Origin: Adineta steineri
Taxonomy: Eukaryota > Rotifera > Eurotatoria > Adinetida > Adinetidae
NCBI GenBank assembly: GCA_905250115.1
Contig: CAJNOI010000001.1
Coordinates: 1,105,253-1,169,252, forward strand
Reading direction: 5' to 3'
DNA: 64,000 nucleotides
Below the pieces are notes generated by a model that was not told the DNA's origin, did not search any database, and saw only the letters and a program-made list of their open reading frames with translations. This document shows, piece by piece, positions 36,761 to 49,900 of the stretch. The position numbers and the translations under genes were made by a program. Each line of letters begins with the position of its first letter. Position 1 is the stretch's first letter.

Positions 36761-39700
36761 ATGGCTCCATCATCTCCTAAATGGCAAAATTTATTAAAGC
36801 TGAAACCAGCTGATTTTGATGCGGAAAACGAAACAGATGAAGATCGACATGATAGACTTGCTAAAGATTATGAAAGTGTAAGAATTTTATATAAATTTTG
36901 AAATATTTTTTATAAAAATATTTTCATAGCTGAAACTAGATGAATTTGACAATGAACAAGATCTACGTCATGCATTTCGACTGGGTCAACAATTTACTGC
37001 AGTAATACGATTTTGTTTTGATATGAAAAGAAAATTCTATATATATTGTTTTTCAGTTTTTTCGAACACAAAAGGATGGATTTTGGGATAAATTAGTCGA
37101 GGTTGCACAACAGAGTAAATAAATTAGTTTTTTTCGAAATTTATATTTAACGATACTTTATCTAGATGACAACTTAAAAAATAACGCACTTGACAATGCG
37201 AAAGATGTAAATAAATATTTAATTTGAAATTGAATTTATTTTGTATTAAATTTCTTTTAGGCTGATTCATTTTTAAAAAATGAAATCAATCGTCTTCGAA
37301 GTGAAAACGAAGATTATCGAAGATCCTATGAAAATACATTAGGTGAAGCTGGACAAGTTCGAGAAGAACTTAAAAAATGTGAAAATAAAGTTCGAGATCT
37401 ACAAAACCAGGTTTGGAAATCAACAAAAAGAAAGTATTTCATTTATTATTCAATAATATTTATTCTAGAATGATGCATTAAATAAATTATCAGAAGATTT
37501 ACGTAAACGTGTATCAGAATTACGTGATACAAATCGAATAAGAGAAGATGATGGAGAACGAACATCACGTGTACGTGCCATGGAAAAAGAACTCAATAGT
37601 GTTTTGGATGAAAATAGTGTATGTTATATCTAAAGATTTATTTATTTCTTAAAGAAATATTTTATTTTAGCAATTATTTAATGACCGTCAAAAAGTAAAT
37701 TCAAAAGCAGCTGCTCTTCAACGTGAATTAGAAGAAGCTACACGTCATATTAATGAATTATCAAATGAACATGCAAAAATTAAAGTATATTCAATAATTA
37801 ATATTAAGATTTTATTATTAATTTATTTCTAGTCGCTTCTCAATGAAAAAGATCAAGAAAATCTTGAATTAAAAAATGAACTTAATATATTTCGAGAACA
37901 AATGCCAACAAATGCTAGCGATGATGATGATATGGTTATGCGACTTGTTGAAGAACGAGTTAAACAATGGAAAGTAAGTTTATTAATTTGAATTTATTTA
38001 TTAATAAATTTCGATTTTTTTTTTAAAGGATATTTTTAAATCTAAAGATGATGAAATTGATGATCTTAAACGAAAAATAATTGATCAACGCGATCAATTA
38101 CAAATGCATCAATTAGAAAATCAAAAAACCGATATTACTACTTTGAATAAAGTAAATAGAAATCGAAATAATATTTTTGTCATTTGTATTAAAATACAAA
38201 ATTCTGAAATCTTAGGCAGTTGCTGAAAAAGATCAACAAATTTCATTATTGAAAAAAAAACTTGAAGAAGCAACAAATGATTTAATTAAACAAACCGATG
38301 CTCTTGATCGAATGCGAAGTGATCATATAAGTAAATAAAATACATTTTCAAAATTAATTCTATTCTTTTTTGTTTCCTCCTCATTAAAAGCACCTGCTGA
38401 TCCAACATCAACAACAAATCGTTCGAATACATATGAAACAAATCGTTTAAGAAAACAACTAAATGATTATGAAAAAGAATTAAGTGAACGTGATATTCGT
38501 TTACATGATCTTGATCTACAATTAAAAGCATTTTTGGATAAAAATTATGAATTACGTGATGCTGTACAAGAAATACGTCAATTAAAAGAACAAATTAAAT
38601 TACGAGATCGACAAATGGAAGATTTAGCACAATTTGCATCAAGAAATGAACTTACTGTTAATGAAGTTACTGATGAAAATGAAGAATTACGAGCTAAATT
38701 AGGTATGGATCCACGAACACCAATGTCCGTCGAACAACTTAAAACAGCAAGAATGACACGTACAGAAGCGAATCAAGCTGTTGTACAAGTTTTACAAAAA
38801 GAAGTAAGAAAAATGAATTATCTTTAGAATAGAAGTTATAAGATCTTTTTCATCTTGATAGATCGAACGTCTCGAAGAAGAACGATTGAAATTAAAACAA
38901 AACTGTCGTCAATTAGCTCGTCAAGCTGGTGTTCGAGCAGCTGAATTAGGTCTTGCTGGTGATTCTGTATGGACAGATGATACTGGTATAGCTCGACCTA
39001 TAAGTACAACTGCGGATGATGCAATTCGTATTGCTCGTAATGATTATGATCAACAAATAAGAGCATTTGATACAAATATTGATCAACTTCGACGTGACCT
39101 TATTGAGAAAACAAATGAAAATCGTGCATTAATTACTGAAATTCATGGTCTTGAACAAGGTTTAAAAGAAATTGATCAACAATTAAAACAAAAACGTTTT
39201 CCACGTTCATCATCTGGTGATCCATCATCATCTTACGTTATTCAATGTCCATCATTAGACAAAATGCTTCAAGTATATAGAATAGAATTTTTATTTTCTA
39301 AAATAACTTTAATAATTTAGGTTCTTGAAAGTCAATCACATGCTGGTCGATATGATGGTTCAATGGTATTAAAAAGTGAAAATGATAAATTACTTGGTCG
39401 TATTGCTGAATTACGAGATGAATTATATAATGCTCGACACGAAAAAACTAAATCTGATGTTAATCTTAAATTAGCTGTTGAACGAGTTCGTAAATCTTTT
39501 TTGTTTTTCTTTATCATTCAAATGAACAATATTTCTAGAATGAAAAACTTCAACGTGATCTAAAATTATTTGAAGAAGCTGGTGCTGTTCCGCTTACATA
39601 TCAATCATTAAAATTACCTGATGGTTTATCACCATCAAGTCGTGATATAATATCATGTCTTAATGAATATCTTGTTGATGCTTTAGCTGTATGTATTTGA

Positions 39701-42700
39701 AAAGATCAAAAAAATAATTGGGTTTTTTATTTTATAATATATAGGAAGTAACAGCACAACGTGAAATGAATAAAAGTCTTGAAGAAGGACTTGATAAATA
39801 TCGACGAAAATTAAATGTTATTAAACATCAAACAGGTTTACTTTATAAAGATTTTCATGAGAAACAACAACAATGGTTAAATGAACGTGAACAAACAAAT
39901 GATGCAAAACGTGATTTACAAACTGAAATTGAAAAAAATCTTGTTAAACTTCAAGAATTTGATGTAATAGAATTCGAAAAAACACACGTTATTTTCAATA
40001 TTTTATTTTTTTTAGCGTCTTCTTAATACATTGGAACAAGATGATGTTGAAGTTCGTCGACGTATTGCAGAACTTACAAGAAAAATAACTGTTTTACGTG
40101 TTAATGAAAAAACATTAGGAAGAAAAATTCTATCATATCAAGATATTGAAACACATTTACGAAAGGTTAAAAATATTTTTGAATTTTTCTTTGAAAACAA
40201 AAATAATCTTAATTAAATAGGATAATACAAAATTACGTACGGAAGTTGTTGATATGGAAGTTGCTGTACAAACACGTTTGAATTATTTACAACGTTTTAA
40301 AGATACATCTGCTTATCGTATAAAACACTTACAAAAACAAGTTGAAGAGAGTGTACATCAAAATGAATTAGATAAAATTAATAGAAAATATGAAGATGTT
40401 GTAGAAAAATATCGAGATTTACTTGAACAACAACATGCATATGTTCAACAAACTGAACAATCATCTGTATTAACGGTAAAAATCCTTTTTTCTGCTTATA
40501 AAAGATTTTGAAATTGATTTATTTTAGGAGGATAATCGACGATTAATTGATGAAGTAGAATTTCTTAAACGACAATTACAAATAGATAAAGAAAAAATGC
40601 ATTTATTAGAAGAAACAATGGAAAATTTAAAAAATCAAGGATTAATTGATGCTGGTAATAAAAACTAAAATCAATTTTTTATTTTTTAACGAATTTATGT
40701 TTATTTTAAGGTTATACTAGTACATCAGTGCGATCTAATAGAAGTGGTTTCGTAGATGAGAATCCTGGAAGTCTTTCACGTAAAATAACTGTTCTTGAAA
40801 TGAAAGAACTTAATGAAAGACAACGAGCTGAATATGCTCAAAAACTTTATGATCAACAACGTACAACACTTCGACAAATGGAAGATCGAAATCTCGAATT
40901 AGAAAAAAAATTTAGTGAATTAACACGAATGAATCTCGAAATGCAACGTACTGAACGTGAATTACGTGATGATCTTGCACATAGTGTACCAAGAACAGTA
41001 TCTGATGCTGACAAACGGTATATATATTTTGATATGTTAGATATTTTAAAAATTTATATCTAATTTTTTCTTTAGACGTATATCTGAACTTGAAAGTACT
41101 GAAATTCATGCTAAACAAGAAATAGGTCGTTTACGTGAAATATCTGAAGTTGCAACGTATCAAGTCGGAGCTATTAATGATATGAAAGTATTAGATGAAA
41201 AAGAATTTCAATCATTACGTCTTCAATTACTTGATTTACAATCGAAAACAGATGATAAAAGTGAAATTGGTAAAAGAAAATATTTTTTTTGTTTGTTGTT
41301 CAAAAAAAACAATTATCTTTTGTAGGTAAACTTCATCGTCATATTCTTGCACTACAAATAAGTGAAGCAACAGCTAAACGAAAACAATTACAATCTGATA
41401 ATGATTTAGCTAAACAAAAAGCATTACTTCTTCGAACAGAACAAAAATTAGATGAAAAAGAACAAAGTTTATTCTTTATTCGTCAAGAATATACACAACG
41501 TATTCGATATTTAAGAACAGCTCTACAAGTAAACTTTAATCTCACTTAATTTATCTGAAATGAATTATTCTTTTTCTTCTCATTTAGGATTATCGTCATA
41601 AATATGCAGGTGCATTACCATTACGCGTACAAGAATCATACGCTAAAACAATGATTGATTTACGTAATGGTAAAAAACAATTAGATTTGGATATGAAGAA
41701 ATTAGCTGATCAAAAATTTGATCTTGAAACTCAAATAGCATCATATGAATTTAAACATAAATCACTTGAAGAACTTTTAGCTACACTTAAAGATGGTCAA
41801 AGTAATGCTCGTGTACAAAAAATGATTGAATGGCAACAAAAGCTAGAGAAAGTTAAATTAAATGAATTAAGACATATTCGACTTAATAAACGTATGGAAA
41901 CCGATGTAAGTATATTTGTATAGAAAAGAAAAAGATATAATAAGAAATATCAGTTAAAATAAAAGAATTGATTTCAAATTTTTCAACAGAGAAGAAGAAA
42001 GTAGTGGCACCGCCCATTTTAGCTTTGTTAGCCAAATTTTCTTGCGCGTCCTACAGACATCGCTTACTGTCGTCCAACCACTACCAAAATCCTAGTCACC
42101 CCACTAGAAGAAAGAATGAGTCTTGACAAATTCTATACAATCTATGCCGTTTATAATGATTCCTATTGAATAACAATAAACTTTGTTGAGTATAATAGAG
42201 CATAGTACTAATTGATCTCTTCATATACCTGAGACTACGATAAGATCTGTTAAAATTAATGATTTTATTTATATAGAATTCACATTTGACCAAATTGGTA
42301 CAACAACTTGAAATAAATGTTACTGAACTTGAAGAACAAAATGTTAAATTTGAAAAGGTATTTTTTTAATAGATTGAGTTTTTTTTAGAATAATCATTTT
42401 TATTGTTATTTAATAGGAAATTGAAGAGCGACAATTAATTTGGGAACATCGTGAATTAGATATGGAAAGAAAAATAGATCAACTTGAAAAACAACAAAAT
42501 GATATTGCTAATGCAGCAAAACGAGTAATATTTGAAATTCTTTTCGTTTTCTATTTGATCAAAATATATTTCTTTAGTTTGAAGAAGCTATTGGTAATTA
42601 TCCAGATCCATCATTACCTGTTGCTCATCAATTAGAACAAGCATTAACTATTATTCGTGATAATATTCATTTATTAATGGAAGCTAAAATACAACATCAA

Positions 42701-45202
42701 CTTGTTGACAAAGTAGATTCATATGATTTAATTTTTGTTTTTTTTGTAATTTTAATATTAAGAAAACAACTGAACATAATGATAAAATTCGTGAAATGGA
42801 AAATGCTGTATTAGCACGTGATAAAGTTATTCATGAACTTCGACTTCGTTTACCAACAACAACTATTCTTGATTCCGATAAACTTATATCTGATGTTATG
42901 ACACGTCCCGATGATTCTTCTCGTTTATCAACTGTTCGAGCTGCTCAATCAACAATTGATAGTCTTCAAGTATATGAAATAAAATTTTCTTTATAGAAAT
43001 TTAATTCTATTTCTTATCTAGGCTCGTATTATACAAAAAGAAGAAAGTATACGTAAATATCAAGATATGCTTAAAGAAGCTCGTGATGATTCAAATAAAC
43101 AAATCCGACAACATGAAGAAGAAATTCAATTATTAAATGAACAATTACAAAATAAACGTGATCTCGATTTTATTCGTTTTAAAGATTTTGTTGAACGTGG
43201 TGGTAATCCAGGATTTTTTAATGGATCATCATCAACAGCTGAGGTTTTTTATTTTGAATTGATTTTTTAGAAATTTATTTTCTTATTATATTTATAGGTG
43301 TCACGTATACGTGAACTTGAAGAGAATGTTGCTGTACAAGATAATACAATTGCACATTTAAATGAAAAATTACGTGAAGCACGTCGTGAAGCTGAAACAT
43401 GGAAGGGACGATTAACACAAAAAATGGAACAATTTAAACATGATCGAGAAAAGTATAGTCAATGTTTATTTAAATCTTAATAAATAAATTATATCTTTTT
43501 TTTCTATAGTGTTAAATCTACCTATGAAAAACTTGTTAATGAACTAAGTCATAAAATTGAAATTCAAAGTTCACAATTACAAGATCAACATAATAAAATT
43601 GGACAATCAATGATGGATCTTGAGAATGCACAAAGATCTACATCTAGTAGAACAACAACAACAACAAAGAATAATCCTCCAGCAAATACTGGAACAAATA
43701 ATTCAATAAATTTACGTGAACAATTAGCATTGAAAGAAGAACAACGTCAAGAATTAATACGTGCTTTAGCTGATATTCGTAGTGATATGGTTAAAATAGC
43801 TGAAGGAAATTTAAAAGCTATGAGTGATGAAGATAAACAGAGTCTTTCTGTACAAGCATTAATTACAAGTAAAACATCACAATTACAAGAAAAAATTGAT
43901 GATTATGAAGGACAAATACAAAATTTAAAACGAGAATTAAAAGCACAAAAAGCTTTAGCACAACAATATAAAGATGAAGCAGTTGATGCTCGAGAAAAAT
44001 TAGGTAGTTTGTTTTTTTATATATTTATTCAATAGAATAAATGTAATCATTTGAATTATAGGTCAAAATGAAAAGAAATTAAATAAAGTTCAACAACAAA
44101 ATGCAACACTTACGGACAATGTACAACGACGAATGACTGGTCAACAACTTCAACAAGGCCAAGTATGAGAACGTCGAAAAATAGTTGAATTGTTTACATC
44201 AAATAAATTTCTAGGGTGAAGATACAATTGAATCATTACGACGTCAAGTTCGTTTACTTGAAGATAAACTTCGTAAAACAAGGACAGCAGAACGACCTCT
44301 TGATGAAAATCGAGTAAGTAATATAAACTGAATGTTCCTCTCAAATTTACTCATACATCCTCTACAAAGAATAATTTCTATGCTTGTATAATTACATATA
44401 TTTATTTCGTAATTTCTTCATTCTTATGAAATCGAGAAACTATGAAAATCTTTTTTTCTTATTAAGGACGAACGAACAAAACGAACAATCGAATCATTTC
44501 AACAACAAATAACTGATTTAGATACACATAAAAGAGAATTACTTAAATTTAATCAACAATTAAAAGATGAATTAAGCAAGTATGTATTTTTAAATTTGAA
44601 AAGAATTCGGTCAATTTAATGATAATTTTATGTAGAGTTCGATTACGTAATGAAGAATTACAAAAGATTAATGGATTTTTAAAATCTGAAAATGAAGGTT
44701 TACGAAATGGTGATAGCCCTCGATCCTCATCGAGTGGAAACATGCGACGAGTAAATTCTATATTATTTATAATGTAAAATAAAATAAAAATTTTCTTTTA
44801 AAGATTGGAGATTCTGGCCGATCGACTGTTGAATTAGAAAAAATTATTGCATTAATGAAAAAAAAAATTGATCATCTTCAATCAGAAAATCAAATACTTA
44901 AATCAGATGTTGATCGACAACGAATAGCAGTAAATAGAATCAATTTCTTATTCATATTATTCCATTATTCTTTAGAATGATTCAAATCGAGCATTCTTTA
45001 CTCAAGCAACTGAATCAACTAAAGAAATTGAACATATGGGTCATATTAATTCCCGAGTTAGTTTATTCTTATTTTATTTCATAATAATTCTTTTTCCTTT
45101 TTTTTATTTTAGCTTCAAAAAGAAATTGCACTTCTACGTGAACAAGTTGCTCAATTACAAATGAAAACTTTTCCATCATCATCTGACAATGGTTTTCATT
45201 GA
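36761..45202 (+). CDS. CEP290: Centrosomal protein CEP290, ciliary transition zone
   Basis: More than 30 exons with about 55-nt introns encode about 2,000 residues (human 2,479). Nearly all of it is coiled coil. Diagnostic blocks: SRKITVLEMKELNERQRAEY (40770-40830) against human SKKITMLEMKELNERQRAEH; KQMEDRNLELEKKFSELTRM-type sequence; ARDKVIHELRLRLPTT (42805) against SRDKVINELRLRLPAT; SPSSRDIISCLNEYLVDAL near 39640 against human PSSASIINSQNEYL. It starts MAPSSPKWQNLLKLKPADFD (human MPPNINWKEIMKVDPDDL) and ends SSSDNGFH. CEP290 bridges membrane and microtubules at the transition zone and gates ciliary entry. Two introns are longer than usual (41906-42276, and about 170 nt near 44315-44466). 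It is close behind CCDC138 and ahead of CLNS1A on the same strand. Confidence 0.93.
41906..42276 (+). other. Long CEP290 intron (371 nt)
   Basis: Bounded by gtaagtat and tttatatag. The inserted part (about 41995-42105) is more GC-rich than normal introns here and starts agtagtggcaccgccc and closes gtcaccccactag, a weak tagtgg...ccacta inversion. It may be a degraded insertion. Confidence 0.4.
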
Positions 45203-45356
45203 AATGGAAATCTCTCTACTTTCTTCTTTTTTTTGCTCGTGTCGGTCAGATACACAATGACATGAGAAACCGTCCATCGATTGAGAATTTAAATTAATAT
45301 TTTTCTTTTTCTTATTATTGTAGTACATTATTATTCATGTAATATTATGTTGTTTT

Positions 45357-45362
45357 AATAAA
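45357..45362 (+). terminator. CEP290 poly(A) signal just ahead of CLNS1A
   Basis: AATAAA in ttttaataaatag, 23 bp before a T-rich tract ending ttttttgtag, which abuts the CLNS1A ATG at 45386. This spacing of poly(A) signal, T tract and AG is typical of trans-spliced operons. Confidence 0.55.
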
Positions 45363-45385
45363 TAGAATTTTTTTGCTTTTTGTAG

Positions 45386-46440
45386 ATGTCTTCTCATTTA
45401 AATACAGTTACAATTCCAACTGAACATATTCGTCAACAATATCCATCAGTTAAAGCTTATTTAGAAGATGATTATTTAGGTCAAGGTGTTTTATGTATTG
45501 CTGAAAGGTAATTTAAAATATTTGTTTTAATAATTTTATTTAATTTTGTATTTATTTTATTTAGTCAATTAGTATGGGCACTTGCATCGAATGAAACACA
45601 ACGACAAGGCATTGCAATTGATTATCCATCATTAACTATGCATGGAATTGTTACACATGATCCAAAATATCCCGAAGAACATCTTGTTGTTATTGTTCAA
45701 AAATCAAAAGATGATGAAGATGACGATGATACAACAAATCATCAAGAAAATGGTGATGATGGACGAAGTGAATCACCTGTTGAATATGATAGTATTCGTA
45801 CTGTTAATTATCGATTTGTAATGTTAACATCAGAAGATTTAAAAATTGCTTATCAAACTATTGCTGAATGTCAAGCACTTCATCCAGATCCACTTGATGA
45901 TATGGTTGAAGATGATGAAGTTGGTTCGGGTAAATATTCTTGTTATATTTATTTCTTATTCATCGATATTATTATTTAAATATTTAGATATTGATTATGG
46001 AAATGAAGATGAAAATAATGAAAATGGTGATGGACATGATGAAGATGACGATCCTTATGGATATAATGCTCATTTTTCATCAACTAATCAAGGAAACCGA
46101 GGTTCACGATTCGGTGGTAGTCATGGTCGAGGTCAACATAATGATCAAGGTATAGTAAAATATCAGAGAATACTATCCATATTTAATCAAAATCTAAACA
46201 TACATAGTTCAAAAGATTCACATTTCATCAAGGTTATAATCTAGTCTATGCTTTCATATAAGATAAGTAACATTGGTTGAGTTAAAAGAAGAGCTATGAA
46301 ATTTCGAGAAATGCGTTTTTTCTTTTTCTAAACCAAACGAATATTATTATTTAATAAATTTATTCTAACATGTTATATATTCAAAGTGTTTTTGTTCATT
46401 TTTTTTAGGTAACAATGAAAATAACGATCATATGGAATAA
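45386..46440 (+). CDS. CLNS1A: pICln, methylosome subunit
   Basis: Four exons (45386-45507, 45565-45929, 45988-46149, 46409-46440) give 226 residues; human pICln has 237. The PH-like fold is recognisable: YLGQGVLCIAESQLVWA (human GLGTGTLYIAESRLSW), AIDYPSLTMHGIVTHDP, YPEEHLVVIVQKSK, an acidic loop, VNYRFVMLTSED, then the hallmark AECQALHPDPLDD (human CECQALHPDPEDE). The tail is acidic and Gly/Asn-rich. pICln delivers Sm proteins to PRMT5-WDR77 and chaperones snRNP assembly in the cytosol. The ATG directly follows an AG acceptor, and CEP290 ends 183 bp upstream, so it may be the last gene of a polycistron. Confidence 0.92.
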
Positions 46441-46983
46441 AAATACATCTAGTTTCATTTTCTAGCTATAAACATCATCGGTGGCAATAAAGAGCTCAGA
46501 TAATTTTTTTTTCGTTATTCTATCATCTTGATTTTTCATTCACATTTAGTTCTTTATTTTTTTTTGTTATTTGTTAAACAAGATTATGGTGATCTATATT
46601 TTCCAATAAAGAAAAATAACTCATGATATATTACATAATTAAAACATAAGAAATAACTTGAAAATAATTCGAACAGGGTATAAGGGTATGATTTTGCAGT
46701 ATGTTTTAAAAACAGAAGTCGTATTTTTGAAAAATTTCAACAACCTATACTTGTAACAGTAGGTTATCAATTAGCATGGAACGTTACTTTGAATAAAATC
46801 GCCTGTTCAGTGATTTTCTGGTTGACATCATTTTTCTTCTTCAAACATGTGATTATAACATTATATGAAATCTGTGACACAAAACAAGCATCTAGTCATT
46901 TTATTGGAAGAAAAAATAACAACACATCATATTAAAAAATATATAAATATGTGATATTAAATAAAAATTTATTGTGCAATAAA
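46441..46983. other. Convergent intergenic region
   Basis: AT-rich, between the 3' ends of CLNS1A (+) and the TRPM-LRR gene (-). An AATAAA-like aataaagaaa lies near 46604. No gene seen. Confidence 0.45.
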
Positions 46984-49900
46984 TCAATATTGATCATATT
47001 CATCATCTCTTAAAAATAATTTCAATCCATTGTTCTTTCGTAAAGTTTTCATCACATAACGTTTGGCTATTTTTCCTATTTCGTTACGTCGTAAATCAAG
47101 TGTGGTCAGTGTCTACATGTAAAAATTGAGATGAATAATAGGAAACATGATGATATTTACCGTGTTATTTCGAAAAACAGTAGTCAAAACTTGTGCACCT
47201 TGATCTCCAATATTATTCGTAGCAAGATCAAGAAAAGTAAGTGTCTATTTTAGAAATACAAAATATAAAATAAATTAAATGAAGAGTAAACAAAATGTTT
47301 ACCTTATTATTTGCAAATGCAGTAGCTAAATGTTGAGCTCCTTGTTGTTTGATTTTATTATTACTAAGATTGAGAGAGGTGAGAGTCTAGATGAAAAAGT
47401 CAAATTAAAAAAGAGAAGAGAAACTAGACATGTAAGTTTACTGTATTATTCAACAAAGCACTACTCAATTCTTCAATGCCCTGATCTTCAATTTCATTAT
47501 GATTGAGATCGAGTTTAGTGAGTGTCTATAAAATTAGAAGACTTTGAATGTTTAAACAAGAGAAAGAAAAAAAGAACACTTAGTATTACCATATTATTTC
47601 GTAAAACATTAGCCAAATATGTAATTCCTTTATCTCCAATCGTATTGCGAGAAAGGATAAGTGTGGTCAATGCCTAGGAAGGAAGATATATATAAGAATA
47701 TAATTAATGAGCAAAAAGTAAGAGTTTGTACTTGAGTATTTCGTAAAATTTCAGCTAGATATTCCATTGCTTCGTTATCAATTTGATTGCGTGAAAGTTC
47801 AAGTGTAGTCAATGTCTATATAAGAAATAAATAAAAAAGATTAACAAAAACTAAATCTCACATTATTATTTTGAAAGGCAGTAGCTAAATGCTTAACACC
47901 ATCAGTGCTGAGTAGATTAATATTCAGATTGAGTGTAGTAAGAGTCTATAAATCAAATATTAATACTGTGTTCTTATATCGATTCTGAAATTTACTGTAT
48001 TGTTTCGTAGAAAATTAGTGCAATGTTCAATTCCCTCAGCAGTGATTCCATTATCGCCAAGCTTGACTGTAGTAAGTGTCTGAAAGATATACAAATGATA
48101 TAGAATATATAAAGAATATTTAAAATTTACCTTGTTGCTTTCAAGAGCTTTGCCTAAATGTGTAATTCCTTCATCATCGATTTCATTCTTAGTTAGATCG
48201 AGTTCTGTCAATGTCTATATGATAAAATGATAATAATAATAATAATAATGAAAAAGAAAGATAATATTCATATTTACATTATTATTTTTGAGGATCTCAG
48301 CTAAATGTTGTGTGCCACTAATACCAATTTCATTTTCTGATAAATCGAGTGATTTTAATGTCTAATTGAAATATGAAAAGTATGATAGAAGAAAAACACA
48401 GACAAAGATTTACAGTATTATTTGCTAAAACTTTCGCCAAATGTTCAGCTCCTTCAGAAGTAATTTTATTGTACTGAAGATTGAGTTTAGTTAGTGTCTG
48501 TATAGAATATGAATGATGAAAGAACGAATGATACATAGAAAGTCAGGTTTACATTATTATTTTCAAGAATTTTAATCAAATATTGAATTCCTTCATCACC
48601 AATATCATTCGCGGCAAGATTCAGTGTCATGAGTGTCTGAAGATGAAAATTCAATGAGAATAGGTAAGTCAGATAAACAAAAATTTACTGTATTATTTTG
48701 AAAAGCATTCGCCACATTTTCCATTCCTCGAGTACCAATATTATCATTTTCAAGATCTAAGGTGTTGAGAGCCTATGTATTAAATAAAGAATTTTTATTC
48801 GTAAAAGAGATTTGGTGTATGAGACATACTTGATTATTTTTAAATATATCAGCTAGATATTGAGCTCTTTCAACACCTTTATCTTCATCTTGTAAAGCGA
48901 ATGTCATTAATGCCTACAAGATATATTCGAAATTGAAATTTTGAAAATGATACAAATAAGTCAAACTTACTGTATTACTTAATGAACTATCAATCTGTAG
49001 TTGATCATCTTGATCAGAATATTCTTTATCTTCAAGCTTTATTGGTGTAACTCTCTATATGAATATATAGTAAAATGGAGTACAAAAAGATAATGATAAA
49101 GTTTACCATGTTATTCTGGAAAGTTTCTGTTAAATATTGCATTTTCTCCGGTTCGATACTATTTTTTTTGAGATTGAGAGTAATCAGTGTCTGAAAAAGA
49201 AAATAGTCAACGATAAATTAATAAAGAGAAAATAAGTTTTACTGTGTTTTCTCGAAATGCATCAGCCAAATATTGTGCTCCTTCATCTTCAATAAAATTA
49301 CCATAAAGACCCAGATTAGTGAGAGTCTTATGATTAAAGAAATATTGATATTAGAATAAAGACATAGAAAAAGAATATTTACATTGTTATTCTTCAAGGC
49401 GTTAGCTAGATATTCACATCCACTGTTACCAATGTAATTGCTATTAAGAAGAAGTGTAGTAAGTGCCTGTATGGAAGAAAATAAAGATGAATATGAAATA
49501 AATTCGAGGGATAATGAATATTTACATGATTATCTTCAAGAGCAGCTGCCAAATGTGAAATACCTAGATCTTCAATTTCATTTTGAATAAGAGCAAGATT
49601 AGTGAGTGTCTATAAACAATAATAATGATAATGATACTAAAACGAATCATTATAAAAGAAAAGATTAGAATTTACTTGATTATTTTTCAAAAATGAAGCT
49701 AAACGTTCAAGTCCATTATCACCAACCCAATTGTAAGAAAGATCAAGTTCTGTGAGTGTCTATATGAGACAATCAAGTTATATCATCAAGATAGAAAAGA
49801 TTAAAATTCACAATATTATTTTCGAGCATCTTCGCGAAATATTCAGTTCCGTCAGAACCAAACTTATTGGTAGCCAGTTTCAATGTTGTGAGTGTCTAAA

